A DNA stretch of 64,000 nucleotides, taken from positions 806,001 through 870,000 of the forward strand of contig NZ_CP060402.1 in NCBI RefSeq assembly GCF_015040615.1. Direction: 5' to 3'. A program made the position numbers and the translations under genes. Of this stretch, positions 26,796 through 36,064 are shown piece after piece. The notes below the pieces were generated by a model. The model had not been told where the DNA came from, did not search any database, and saw only the letters and a list, made by a program, of their open reading frames with translations. This DNA comes from Microbacterium sp. YJN-G. GTDB lineage: Bacteria > Actinomycetota > Actinomycetes > Actinomycetales > Microbacteriaceae. The first letter of the stretch is position 1. Each line of letters starts with the position of its first letter.

Positions 26796-29102
26796 GTGAA
26801 GTTCACCGACGGCTACTGGCTGACCCGCCCCGGACTGACCCCGCTGTTCGCGGTCGAGGTCGATGACATCCGCATCGACGAGACCGCCGGCACGATGACC
26901 GTGTACGCCCCCACCAAGCACATCGAGCACCGCGGCGACACGCTGAACCGCCCGATGATCACCACGACGTACTCCTCGCCCGCCCCGGGCGTGGTGAAGG
27001 TGCGCGTGCAGCGGCACTCCGGCGGCGTGCACCGCGGTCCGGACTTCGCCGTCACCGGCGAGGAGGGGTTCGTCCCCGCGGTCTCGCTCTCCGAGGCGGG
27101 CGGCGAGCTGCGCACCGGCGATCTCGTCGTGCGGGTCGCGCGCGGCGCGTGGGACGTGACCTTCGAAGAGGGCGGGCGCGTGCTCACCCGCTCGGAGGCC
27201 CGGTCCGTCGCGCACTACACCGGCACGGCCCAGACGGATAAGGCCCAAAGCACGCATACCGCGGAGAGCACCTGGATGCTGCAGCAGCTCGGCCTCGCGC
27301 CGGGGGAGCGGGTCTTCGGGTTCGGCGAACGCTTCGGCGCCTTCGTCAAGAACGGCCAGGTCGTCGACACCTGGAACGCCGACGGCGGCACCTCGAGCGA
27401 GCAGTCGTACAAGTCGGTGCCCTTCTACGTCACCTCCCGCGGCTACGGCGTGCTCGTCGACAGCCCCGACCGGGTCTCGTTCGAGGTCGGCAGCGAGATC
27501 AACTCGCGCGTGCAGTTCTCGGTGCCCGGCGAGACGCTCGACTACTACCTGTTCGGCGGCGGCACCCCCAAGGCCGTCCTCGGTCGCTACACCGCCCTCA
27601 CAGGCCGGCCCGCCCGCGTGCCGGCCTGGTCGTTCGGGCTCTGGCTGACCACGTCGTTCACGCCCGACTACGACGAGGCGACGGTCAACGAGTTCATCGA
27701 CGGCTTCGCCGCGCGTGACCTGCCGCTGAGCGTCTTCCACTTCGACTGCTTCTGGATGCGCGAGTTCCAGTGGACCGACTTCGAGTGGGATCCGCGCACC
27801 TTCCCCGACCCGGAGGGGCAGCTGGCGCGCCTGCACGATCGCGGCCTGCACGTCTCGGCGTGGATCAACCCGTACATCGCCCAGCGCTCGGCGCTGTTCG
27901 CCGAGGCGGCCGAGAAGGGCTACCTGCTGCGCCGCACCGACGGTTCGGTGTGGCAGTGGGATCTGTGGCAGGCCGGCATGGGCATCGTCGACTTCACCAA
28001 CCCGGATGCCGCAGCCTGGTTCACCGCGCATCTGGAGCGCCTCATGGACCAGGGCGTCGACACCTTCAAGACCGACTTCGGTGAGCGCATCCCGCACGAG
28101 GGCGTGCAGTGGTTCGACGGGTCCGACCCGGCGCGCATGCACAACTTCTACCCGCAGCTCTACAACGAGGTCGTCTTCCGCGCGCTGCAGAAGCGGCGCG
28201 GCGAGGGCGAGGCCGTCGTCTTCGCCCGGTCGGCCACCGCCGGCGGCCAGCAGTTCCCGGTGCACTGGGGCGGCGACAGCGACTCGACGTTCTCGTCGAT
28301 GGCCGAATCGCTGCGCGGCGGACTGTCGCTGTCGATGAGCGGCTTCGGTTACTGGAGCCACGACATCGGCGGCTTCGAGGGCATGCCCGACCCCGCCGTG
28401 TTCAAGCGCTGGCTGGCGTTCGGGCTGCTGTCCTCGCACTCGCGCCTGCACGGATCGCAGACCTTCCGGGTGCCGTGGCTGTTCGATGACGAGGCGGTCG
28501 ACGTGACCCGCCGCTTCACGAACCTGAAGATGCGGCTCATGCCGTACCTCGCCCGCGTGGCGGGCGAGGCGCCGGCCGAGGGCGTTCCCATGATGCGCCC
28601 GATGGTGCTGGAGTTCCCCGCGGACCGCGCCGGGTACGACGCCGACACCCAGTACATGCTGGGCGAGGCGCTGCTCGTCGCCCCCGTCTTCGACGCCGAC
28701 GGCGATGCCTCGTACTACCTGCCCGCCGGCCGGTGGACCTCTCTCCTCGACGGTTCTGTCGTGGACGGCGGCCGCTGGATCGACGAGCAGCACGACTACC
28801 TGTCGGTGCCGCTGCGCGTGCGACCCGGCACCGTGCTGCCCTGGGGCAGCGAGGACTCCCGGCCCGACTACGACTGGGCCGACGGTGTCACGCTGCGCTG
28901 CTTCGAGCTGCCTGAGGGGTACGACCGTGAGACGGCCGTCCCCGGGCCGGACGGGGGATCGACGACCTTCCGCGTACGGCGCACCGGCAGCACGATCGTC
29001 GCGACCAGCGACGACGCGACCGCACCGTGGTCGCTGCAGTCCGGCGATGATGTGGTGCACGCCGACGGAGCGGGCACGATCTCCCTGGAGGTGACCGGAT
29101 GA
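26796..29102 (+). CDS. GH31 alpha-xylosidase (YicI-like)
   Basis: A 768-residue GH31 enzyme. The opening KFTDGYWLTRPG and the substrate-loop DCFWMREFQWTDFEWD are strongly YicI/alpha-xylosidase-like, as is WNADGGTSSEQSYKSVPFY. The nucleophile is D427 in TFKTDFGERIP and the acid is likely D494 in HWGGDSDSTFSSM. There is no signal peptide. It starts at a GTG, 3 bases after GH42, and ends in an ATGA overlap with GH3. It should remove alpha-1,6-linked xylose from the glucan backbone once galactose is gone, making it the most diagnostic enzyme for xyloglucan in the locus. Confidence 0.95.
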   Translation: MKFTDGYWLTRPGLTPLFAVEVDDIRIDETAGTMTVYAPTKHIEHRGDTLNRPMITTTYSSPAPGVVKVRVQRHSGGVHRGPDFAVTGEEGFVPAVSLSEAGGELRTGDLVVRVARGAWDVTFEEGGRVLTRSEARSVAHYTGTAQTDKAQSTHTAESTWMLQQLGLAPGERVFGFGERFGAFVKNGQVVDTWNADGGTSSEQSYKSVPFYVTSRGYGVLVDSPDRVSFEVGSEINSRVQFSVPGETLDYYLFGGGTPKAVLGRYTALTGRPARVPAWSFGLWLTTSFTPDYDEATVNEFIDGFAARDLPLSVFHFDCFWMREFQWTDFEWDPRTFPDPEGQLARLHDRGLHVSAWINPYIAQRSALFAEAAEKGYLLRRTDGSVWQWDLWQAGMGIVDFTNPDAAAWFTAHLERLMDQGVDTFKTDFGERIPHEGVQWFDGSDPARMHNFYPQLYNEVVFRALQKRRGEGEAVVFARSATAGGQQFPVHWGGDSDSTFSSMAESLRGGLSLSMSGFGYWSHDIGGFEGMPDPAVFKRWLAFGLLSSHSRLHGSQTFRVPWLFDDEAVDVTRRFTNLKMRLMPYLARVAGEAPAEGVPMMRPMVLEFPADRAGYDADTQYMLGEALLVAPVFDADGDASYYLPAGRWTSLLDGSVVDGGRWIDEQHDYLSVPLRVRPGTVLPWGSEDSRPDYDWADGVTLRCFELPEGYDRETAVPGPDGGSTTFRVRRTGSTIVATSDDATAPWSLQSGDDVVHADGAGTISLEVTG

Positions 29103-31597
29103 GGTTCCGCAGCACCGACCTGCCGGTGGCAGAGCGCGCCGCCGACCTGCTCGCGCGGCTCACGCGTGAGGAGCGCATCGCCATGCTCCACCAGGCGATG
29201 CCCGCGATCGAGCGCCTCGGCATCGCCGAGTCGCGCACCGGAGCCGAGGTGCTGCATGGAGTCGGTTGGCTCGGAGAGGCCACCGTCTTCCCACAGCCGG
29301 TCGGCCTGGCGGCGACCTGGGACACCGACCTCATCGAGCGCATCGGCGAGGTGACCTCGACCGAACTGCGCGCGAAGCGCGCGGCCGATCCGCTGGTCAG
29401 CCTCAACGTCTGGGCGCCCGTGGTCAACACGCTGCGCCACCCGCAGTGGGGTCGCAACGAGGAGGGCTACTCCGAGGACCCGCACCTGACCGGCCGGCTC
29501 GGCTGCGCCTACGCGCAGGGTCTGCGCGGCAGGCACGAGCGGGTCTGGAAGACCGTTCCGGCGCTGAAGCACTTCCTCGGCTACAGCAACGAGACCGACC
29601 GCTCGGCGACCTCGTCGGAGATGTCGCTGCGCACCCTCCACGAGGAGGAGCTGCCCGCCTTCCGCCCCGCGATCGAGCACAGGACGGCCGGGTCGATGAT
29701 GCTGGCCTACAACCAGGTCAACGGCACCCCGGCGCACACGCAGCCTGAGCTCGTCGCCGAGGCGCGCAGCTGGAGCGACGAGTCGCTGGCGATCGTCTCG
29801 GATGCCGGGGCGCCCACCTTCGTCGTGACCGTGCAGGGTGCGCAGCCCGACGCGGTGCATGCCGCCGCTGCGCTGATCCGCAGCGGCATGGACTCGTTCA
29901 CCGACAACGACGCCGACGCGCGCCCGACGATCGAGAACGTCACCCGCGCACTCGAGCAGGAACTGCTCGACGAGGCCGACATCGACGCCGCGGTCATACG
30001 CATCCTCGAGATGCGCATCCGCACCGGCGAGTTCGACGGCGACGAGGACCCCTATGCGGGAATCGGGGCGGATGCCGTCGACGCCCCCGGCGCGCGCGAA
30101 CTCGCCCGCGAGGCGGCAGGGCGCTCGGTGGTCGTGCTGCGCAACGACGAGGGCGTGCTGCCGCTCGCCGACCCGGCACGAATCGCCGTGGTCGGTCCGC
30201 TCGCCGATGTCGTGCTCACCGACTGGTACTCGGGCACGCCGCCGTACGCGGTGGGCATCGCCGCGGGCCTGGCCGCCCGCTACCCGTCCGCCGACGTCGT
30301 CGTCGAGACCGGCGCCGACACGATCGCGCTGTGCGCGCCGGACGGCCGGTACGTGGTCGCCTCCGCCGACGGCGCCGTCGTCGCCGCGACGGGAGAGGAT
30401 GCCGACCCCGACGCGCTCTTCGATGTCACCGACTGGGGCGACGGGCTGCTCACGCTGCGCTCGCACGCGAGCGGACGCCTGCTCACCGGCGGCGCCTGGC
30501 CGATGAAGGCCGATGCGAGCCGCGTCGGCGGCTGGGTCGTGCAGGAGAGCTTCCGCCGGCACGTGCACGCCGACGGCACCTGGTCGCTGCTGCACCTGGG
30601 ATCGGGGCGGTGGGTGCGCGTGTCCCGCGAGGTCGGGCTGCTACTCGCCGAAGGGGTCACCCTCGACGACGCCGAGCGGTTCGGCGTGCGCACGGTGCGC
30701 ACGGGAGCGGATGCCGTCGCCGCGGCCGCGGCATCCGCCGATGTCGTGGTCGTCGCCGTGGGCAACGATCCTCATCTCGCCGGGCGCGAGACGGCCGACC
30801 GGCCGCATCTGCTGCTGCCCGAGGCCTTCGCCGGGATCTGGCGCATCAGCCGGCAGCACAACGCCCGCACGGTTCTCACGATCGTGTCGAGCTACCCCTA
30901 CGTGCTCGCGGGGGCGGAGGCTGCGGCCACCGTCGTCTGGTCGAGCCATGGCGGGCAGGAGCTCGGCAACGGCATCACCGATGTGCTGAGCGGCGATCGC
31001 GAGCCGAGCGGGCGACTGGCGCAGTCATGGCCGGCCGATCCCGCACAGGCCGGCGACCTGTTCGACTACGACACCAGGCGCCAGCGCGCCACCTACCGAC
31101 ACCAGCCGGAACCGTACGCGTTCGCCTTCGGGCACGGCCTGACCTATTCGACGGTGTCGTACGACGCGCTTGCGCTCGCCGCAGCATCCGCCACCGCACC
31201 GGCACCGACGCACCGGCACGCGGCGCTGGGCGAACCCGGCGACGTGCGCGTCTCGGTGACCGTGTCGAACCGCGGCGAGCGGGCCGCCGAGGAACTCGTG
31301 CAGGTGTACGCGCTGACCGAGGCCGGGGCACCCGGACCGCTCAGACTGCTCGTGGCCTATCAGCGCGTGCGGCTGGCGCCGGGGGAGACCCGGGAGGTCG
31401 AGCTGTCGTTCGACGTCGCGCGGCTGGCGGTGTGGGATCCGGCGCTGCGGCTGGACGGTGCGGCCGATGACTGGCTGCACGAGGGTGCGCTGCGCGTGCT
31501 CGCCGGGACGTACCGGATCTGCGCCGGCCCGAGCGCCGACGACCTCCCGGTCGCGGCCGAGCTCGTCGTCACCGACGGCGCGCCCGCTCCACTCTGA
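29099..31597 (+). CDS. GH3 beta-glucosidase/xylosidase-type enzyme with an inserted beta-trefoil-like domain
   Basis: An 832-residue GH3 protein. The N-terminal barrel has NVWAPVVNTLRHPQWGRNEEGYSEDP and VPALKHFLGYSNETDRS, with the probable nucleophile Asp in IVSDAGAPT. The C-terminal halves include GHGLTYSTVSYD and a fibronectin-like end. Between about residues 410 and 535 lies an extra segment (APDGRYVVASADGAV, TLRSHASGRLLTG, SLLHLGSGRWVRVSREVGL) with three similar ~40-residue repeats, resembling a fascin-like beta-trefoil instead of the PA14 insert of many GH3 enzymes. No signal peptide. It closes the GH42-GH31-GH3 operon with an ATGA overlap. Confidence 0.9.
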   Translation: MRFRSTDLPVAERAADLLARLTREERIAMLHQAMPAIERLGIAESRTGAEVLHGVGWLGEATVFPQPVGLAATWDTDLIERIGEVTSTELRAKRAADPLVSLNVWAPVVNTLRHPQWGRNEEGYSEDPHLTGRLGCAYAQGLRGRHERVWKTVPALKHFLGYSNETDRSATSSEMSLRTLHEEELPAFRPAIEHRTAGSMMLAYNQVNGTPAHTQPELVAEARSWSDESLAIVSDAGAPTFVVTVQGAQPDAVHAAAALIRSGMDSFTDNDADARPTIENVTRALEQELLDEADIDAAVIRILEMRIRTGEFDGDEDPYAGIGADAVDAPGARELAREAAGRSVVVLRNDEGVLPLADPARIAVVGPLADVVLTDWYSGTPPYAVGIAAGLAARYPSADVVVETGADTIALCAPDGRYVVASADGAVVAATGEDADPDALFDVTDWGDGLLTLRSHASGRLLTGGAWPMKADASRVGGWVVQESFRRHVHADGTWSLLHLGSGRWVRVSREVGLLLAEGVTLDDAERFGVRTVRTGADAVAAAAASADVVVVAVGNDPHLAGRETADRPHLLLPEAFAGIWRISRQHNARTVLTIVSSYPYVLAGAEAAATVVWSSHGGQELGNGITDVLSGDREPSGRLAQSWPADPAQAGDLFDYDTRRQRATYRHQPEPYAFAFGHGLTYSTVSYDALALAAASATAPAPTHRHAALGEPGDVRVSVTVSNRGERAAEELVQVYALTEAGAPGPLRLLVAYQRVRLAPGETREVELSFDVARLAVWDPALRLDGAADDWLHEGALRVLAGTYRICAGPSADDLPVAAELVVTDGAPAPL

Positions 31598-31607
31598 AGG
31601 AAGACCG

Positions 31608-31650
31608 AAACTCTGAAGGATGCTGCGGCGCGCAGCATCCTTCAGAGTTT
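31608..31650. terminator. Perfect 20-bp-stem hairpin, CTGAAGGATGCTGCG family, between convergent operons
   Basis: AAACTCTGAAGGATGCTGCG (31608-31627) pairs perfectly with CGCAGCATCCTTCAGAGTTT (31631-31650) around GCG. A-run and T-run flanks let it terminate both the plus-strand GH3 operon and the minus-strand importer operon. It is the second copy of the repeat at 1522-1558. Confidence 0.85.
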
Positions 31651-31692
31651 CAGGAGTCCTTCAGGCTTGCGGCGTCCTGCGCCGCACCGGCC

Positions 31693-32574
31693 TCACTTCA
31701 CTGCACCGGCAGTGATGCCGCGCGTGAGGGTGCGCTGGAAGATGAGGAAGAAGATGAGCGTCGGGATGATGCCCAGCAGCGCGGACGCGCTCGTGGTCGT
31801 GACGTCCATGAGGCGGTCGCCCTGCAGCACGCTGATCGCCACCGGAACGGTCTGGTTGGCGTTCGAGGCGAGGAACGTCAGCGGCAGCAGGAACTCGTTC
31901 CAGGTCCAGATGAAGAAGAAGATGAGCAGCACCGACAGGGTCGGGCGGCTGATCGGGAACACGACGCGCCACAAGATCTGCCAGCGGCTCGCACCGTCGA
32001 GGGATGCCGCCTCGAGCACCTCCTTGGGGAAGGTGCCGTACACCGATGAGAGCAGGTACGTGCCGAAGGCCGCCTGGATGACCGTGAACACGATGATCAC
32101 CGACCACACGCTGTCGTACAGTCCCACGTTCTTGAACATGTAGTACAGCGGGTACAGCAGCGCCTCCTGCGGCAGCAGGTTCGCCAGCAGGAACAGCAGC
32201 ACGATCCAGCTGCGCCCCCGGACGCGGCCGATGCCGATCGCGAAGGCGTTGAGCATCGAGATCAGCACGGCCAGCACGGCGACCACGCCCGAGATGAGCA
32301 CCGAGTTCCACACCTTCTGCGGAAAGTTCACGCGCTCCCAGAACGCGACCAGACCCGTGAGGTCGAGTTCGCGGGGAAGCGCGAGCGGGCCCGACGTGGC
32401 ATAGTCGACCGGCGACTTGAAGGAGTTGACGAGCACGAGGTAGAAGGGCACGAGCACCAGCAGCGCACCGGCGACGACCAGTGCCAGCAGCAGCCAGTCG
32501 ACCCCGCGAGGGCGGCTCATGCCTCCGCGACGGCGGGCGGGCTTGCCGGTGACGATAGCGGTGGTGGCGCTCAC
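31693..32574 (-). CDS. Carbohydrate ABC transporter permease (MalG type)
   Basis: A 293-residue permease with six membrane helices. It shows the MalG-type EAA loop FPKEVLEAASLDGASRWQILWRVVFPISRPTLSVL and the end QRTLTRGITAGAVK. The start overlaps the stop codon of the MalF-type gene by 4 bases (ATGA). It forms the second sugar importer of the locus with the two upstream genes. No ATPase gene accompanies it. Confidence 0.93.
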   Translation of the reverse strand: MSATTAIVTGKPARRRGGMSRPRGVDWLLLALVVAGALLVLVPFYLVLVNSFKSPVDYATSGPLALPRELDLTGLVAFWERVNFPQKVWNSVLISGVVAVLAVLISMLNAFAIGIGRVRGRSWIVLLFLLANLLPQEALLYPLYYMFKNVGLYDSVWSVIIVFTVIQAAFGTYLLSSVYGTFPKEVLEAASLDGASRWQILWRVVFPISRPTLSVLLIFFFIWTWNEFLLPLTFLASNANQTVPVAISVLQGDRLMDVTTTSASALLGIIPTLIFFLIFQRTLTRGITAGAVK

Positions 32575-33530
32575 AGTCCCGCCCTCTCCTTCTGCTCCAT
32601 GGCGTTCTGCACGTGGATGAACACGACCGAGACGATCACCACGACGATCGTGAGCACCGTGGCGATGGTCGCGCCGTAGCCGATGTTCCGCTTCGTGAAG
32701 AACTCCTGATATGCGTAGTAGGCCGGCACGAGGGTCGCCCCGGCCGGGCCGCCGCGGGTGATGACGTAGACCGGGCCGAACACCTTCAGCGCGGCGATCG
32801 TGCAGGTCAGGGTGACGACGAAGATCTCAGGACGGATGATGCTCATGGTGATCGCGGTGAATCGCTGCATCCAGTTCGCGCCGTCGAGCTCCGCTGCCTC
32901 GTAGAGCTCAGGATCCACCCGTTGCAGGGCGGCCATGAAGATGACGACGGGGTAGCCGATCTGCACCCACACCATCACGACCATGAGCACGATCAGCGCG
33001 GACGGCATCTGGCCGAGCCAGTCGACGGCCGGCAGACCCACCCAGCCGAGCATCTGATTCAGCGCGCCGTCCCGGTCGGGCCGCACGATCCAGCCGATGA
33101 CGATACCCGCGACGACGACGGGCAGGATCTGCGGCAGGTAGTAGGTGGCGCGAAGGAAGCTCGCCACGCGTCCGCCGAACCTGCGTCCGATCACATCGAA
33201 CAGCAGCGCGGCGATCAGCAGTCCCAGCACCGTGGGAAGGACTACCATGGCCACGATCATCCAGACCGAGTTCGTGAACGAGACCCAGAAGTCGTCATCC
33301 GTGAACAGCTTCTGCCAGTTCTCGAGTCCGATGAATTCGGGGGCGCGCACGCCGCGCCACTTCTGGAATGTGAGGTACACGTTCCAGACCAGCGGGATGA
33401 GCACGATCACCACCAGCAGCACGAAGCCGGGGAGAAGATACAGCCAATAGGCGCCCGACCCGCGTCCGCTCTGCGGGATCGCGGGCTGCTCCGGGGGCGC
33501 CGTCCGTCGGGCGCGTGTGGACAGAGACAT
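32571..33530 (-). CDS. Carbohydrate ABC transporter permease (MalF type)
   Basis: A 319-residue permease starting at the ATG at 33530, which has AGGAG 8 bases upstream; a GTG at 33539 is in frame but lacks that spacing. It shows AYWLYLLPGFVLLVVIVLIPLVWNVYLTFQKW and the EAA loop DPELYEAAELDGANWMQRFTAITMSIIRPE. It follows the binding-protein gene after 57 bases and is coupled to the MalG-type permease. Confidence 0.93.
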   Translation of the reverse strand: MSLSTRARRTAPPEQPAIPQSGRGSGAYWLYLLPGFVLLVVIVLIPLVWNVYLTFQKWRGVRAPEFIGLENWQKLFTDDDFWVSFTNSVWMIVAMVVLPTVLGLLIAALLFDVIGRRFGGRVASFLRATYYLPQILPVVVAGIVIGWIVRPDRDGALNQMLGWVGLPAVDWLGQMPSALIVLMVVMVWVQIGYPVVIFMAALQRVDPELYEAAELDGANWMQRFTAITMSIIRPEIFVVTLTCTIAALKVFGPVYVITRGGPAGATLVPAYYAYQEFFTKRNIGYGATIATVLTIVVVIVSVVFIHVQNAMEQKERAGL

Positions 33531-33587
33531 GCTCAGCACTCCTGGGACAGGCCGGGGCGGCGGGATCCCGCCGCCCCGGCGCGGTGA

Positions 33588-34898
33588 TCAGCGGAAGTCC
33601 GCGGTGCCTTCGTCGTATGCCTCGCCGAGGCCCTTCGTCGTCTCCGCGGCATCCTGCACGCCGGTGACGAGACCCTGCAGCTCCTGGACGATCACGTCGT
33701 AGAAGCCGGGCGCGGGCCAGTCCGGGTAGAACGACAGTCCGTCCCTCTCGAGGATGCCGTTGAAGGTCGCGATCAGCTCGGAGCTCTTCTCGTCGGTGAT
33801 GTCGGCGGGGTCTGCGGCGACCGGAAGGCCGCCATTGTTGCCGATGATGGCCTGGATCTCGGGACGCATCGTGATGTCGATGAACTCGTAGGCGAGCTCC
33901 TTGTTCGCAGCGTTCTCGGGCACGACCCAGAGATTTCCCGACGAACCCAGCGACAGGTCGGCGCCGGGGAAGGCCGTCATGGTCCAGTCGAAGGCGGTGG
34001 CCTCGGCGACGAAGCGGCCGAACCACCACGACCCGGACACGAAGATCGGCGCCGTGCCGTTGATGAACGAGACGCCGGCGTCCTCGGCCTTGACCGAGGA
34101 GACATCCGAGGCGATGTAGCCCTTGTCGACGTACTCGGCGAGAGTCTCGGTCGCAGAGGTGATGATCGGGCCATCCCAGTCGACCGGGTTCTCGTACAGC
34201 TGGTAGTCGTCGACGAAGGCGCGGTCGCCCTCGAGCAGCGCGAGCTGGTACCAGAGCTGGCCGAGCGGGTACTCGGCCCCGGCCTCGGCGAGCGGCGTGA
34301 TGCCCTTCGCGACGAACGCGTCGAGCACGGCGACGAACTCGTCGTAGGTGGTCGGGATCTCGAGTCCCGCCTCGGCGAAGGCATCCTTGTTGTAGTAGAC
34401 GCCGACGAACTCGCCGTAGTTCGGCACGCCGTACCAGGCGTCGCCGCCCATCACGCCGTCTTCGGTGTACTTCGCCGTGGTCTGCAGCGAAGGGGCGAGC
34501 ATGTCGTCCCAGCCGTATTCCTCGACCGCGTCGGTGATGTCGCTGATCAGGCCGGTCGACGCCAGGAAGCCGGCGGTCGCGTTGCCCTTGTTGAATTCCA
34601 TGAGGTCGGGGGCGGCATCCGTGTCCAGCACCTGGCTGGCGGTCTTCTGGATCTGCTCGAAGGACTTCTCCTCGAACTCGACAGTCGCCCCGGTCTCCTC
34701 TTCGAAGATCTTGATGGCCTCGGCCCATGCCTTGCCCATCGCGCTGTCTGCGCCCTCGTAGTGCCACAGCTTCAGAGTCTGACCGTCACCTCCGTCGTCG
34801 GAACCGGCGGATGAGCATCCGCTGAGCGCGATCCCGGCGCTGGTGAGGGCGGCGAGGGTCATCAGGGTCCTGGTTCTGCGGGTGGTGCGTGCCATCAT
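33588..34898 (-). CDS. Sugar-binding lipoprotein of the second ABC importer
   Basis: A 436-residue family-1 extracellular solute-binding protein. The basic N-terminus and ALTSAGIALSGC give a lipoprotein signal with C28 as lipidated residue. LKLWHYEGADSAMGKAWAEAIKIFEEETGATVEFEEKSF and PDLMEFNKGNATAGFLASTGLISD are typical for oligosaccharide-binding proteins. The start with two ATG codons follows AGGAG. A TCGAAGCGTTTCGC operator lies 77 bases before the start. It feeds the MalF/MalG-type permeases downstream. Confidence 0.93.
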   Translation of the reverse strand: MMARTTRRTRTLMTLAALTSAGIALSGCSSAGSDDGGDGQTLKLWHYEGADSAMGKAWAEAIKIFEEETGATVEFEEKSFEQIQKTASQVLDTDAAPDLMEFNKGNATAGFLASTGLISDITDAVEEYGWDDMLAPSLQTTAKYTEDGVMGGDAWYGVPNYGEFVGVYYNKDAFAEAGLEIPTTYDEFVAVLDAFVAKGITPLAEAGAEYPLGQLWYQLALLEGDRAFVDDYQLYENPVDWDGPIITSATETLAEYVDKGYIASDVSSVKAEDAGVSFINGTAPIFVSGSWWFGRFVAEATAFDWTMTAFPGADLSLGSSGNLWVVPENAANKELAYEFIDITMRPEIQAIIGNNGGLPVAADPADITDEKSSELIATFNGILERDGLSFYPDWPAPGFYDVIVQELQGLVTGVQDAAETTKGLGEAYDEGTADFR

Positions 34899-34974
34899 CG
34901 GCACTCCTTTCTCATGGCCCGGGAGGGGCGGACACTTCATCGGGTGGTTGTTCTGTTGTGGGAGAGAGGCGAGG

Positions 34975-34988
34975 TCGAAGCGTTTCGC
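34975..34988 (-). promoter_or_regulatory. LacI-type operator upstream of the second importer operon
   Basis: TCGAAGCGTTTCGC differs from the other four sites only at the last base. It lies in the 124-base gap between lacI (35023) and the binding-protein gene, so the importer has its own controlled promoter as well as possible read-through from lacI. Confidence 0.7.
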
Positions 34989-35022
34989 TCGCGGGCATGA
35001 AGCCTCACGACCGGGTGGGCTT

Positions 35023-36033
35023 TCAGCGCGGCGGACGCACCGATCCGGTCGCGAGATAGTCGGGAGGGATGAGGTGGATGCCGGGGGAGGGGTCCCGCTG
35101 CTCGAGATGCCGGATGGCGATCTCGACGGCGAGCTCGCACGAGCGGCTCGGCACGAGCGGGATCGTGTCGACGGGGGTGCTGAGTGCAGTGGTGTCGAAG
35201 GCGGTCGCGGTGGAGATCACCGACACGTCGCGGCCGACCTGCAGGTCTCGCTCGGCGAGCACAGCCAGCAGCACCTCGTGGACGTCCTCGACGGCGTGCA
35301 CGATGAACGCGCGGATGCCGCGGTCGAGTGCGGACTCCACGGCGCTTCGGACGCCGGCACGCTCGGTCGAGATCCGGCCCGTCGTCGCGGCTTCGAGATC
35401 GATACCGCGCGTGGCTGCGGCATCGCTGACGCCGCGCAGCAGCCGGCGCGAGAAGTTCGAGGTGCGGTACGCGGCCTCGGACTGGCCCAGGAGCATGATC
35501 TCGGGATGGCCTGCGTCGGCAAGCCGATCCACGGCCATGCGGCCGGCAGATTCGAAGTCGAGGTCGACGCAGGTCAGGTCTTCGGTGTCGTCCGGGATGC
35601 CGATGAAGATCGTTGGTGTGCGGATGGTGCGGGCGATCGCGACGCGCGCGTCGTCGGGCGCGACGTCGAGCACGAGGATGGCGTCGACAAGCCTGCTCGA
35701 GGTGACCCGGTTCATGCCGCCCGCGGCCTGCTCGTCGGTCAGCAGCAGGATGTCGTAGCCGTGCCGTCTGGCGGCCACCGAGGTCGCGAGCACGAACGCC
35801 ATGTGCGTGGGGGCGTGGGTGTCGGCGCGCAGCGGCTCGGTCAGGGCGAAGATGTGCGTGCGCCGGCCGGCCAGCATCCGCGCCCCCGCATCGGGGGTGT
35901 AGCCGAGTGCGGTCGCGGCATCCTCGATGCGACGGCGCGTCTTCTCGGCGACCGGCCGTTTGCCCGAGAGCGCGTACGAGACGGTGCTGATCGACACGCC
36001 GGCGGCCTGGGCCACCTCGTGGATCGTCGTCAT
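35023..36033 (-). CDS. LacI-family transcriptional repressor (second of two)
   Basis: A 336-residue LacI/GalR regulator with MTTIHEVAQAAGVSISTVSYALSGKRPVAE at its N-terminus, TRRRIEDAATALGYTPDAGARMLAG next, and a sensor domain that resembles the first repressor (both share the DILLLT and FESAGRMA/FEAAGRLA type motifs). GGAG precedes the ATG at 36033. A perfect operator, TCGAAGCGTTTCGA (36069-36082), lies in its own promoter, so it is autoregulated. With identical recognition helices the two repressors probably share sites, with different effectors allowing two signals. Confidence 0.93.
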   Translation of the reverse strand: MTTIHEVAQAAGVSISTVSYALSGKRPVAEKTRRRIEDAATALGYTPDAGARMLAGRRTHIFALTEPLRADTHAPTHMAFVLATSVAARRHGYDILLLTDEQAAGGMNRVTSSRLVDAILVLDVAPDDARVAIARTIRTPTIFIGIPDDTEDLTCVDLDFESAGRMAVDRLADAGHPEIMLLGQSEAAYRTSNFSRRLLRGVSDAAATRGIDLEAATTGRISTERAGVRSAVESALDRGIRAFIVHAVEDVHEVLLAVLAERDLQVGRDVSVISTATAFDTTALSTPVDTIPLVPSRSCELAVEIAIRHLEQRDPSPGIHLIPPDYLATGSVRPPR

Positions 36034-36064
36034 CGGTACTCCATCGTCGCTGTGGGACACGACT

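Noticed and set aside
26280..29060. A 926-codon open frame on the minus strand opposite GH42 and GH31
   Set aside because: Same reasoning: low-complexity composition, no domain, and complete overlap with well-supported glycosidases.
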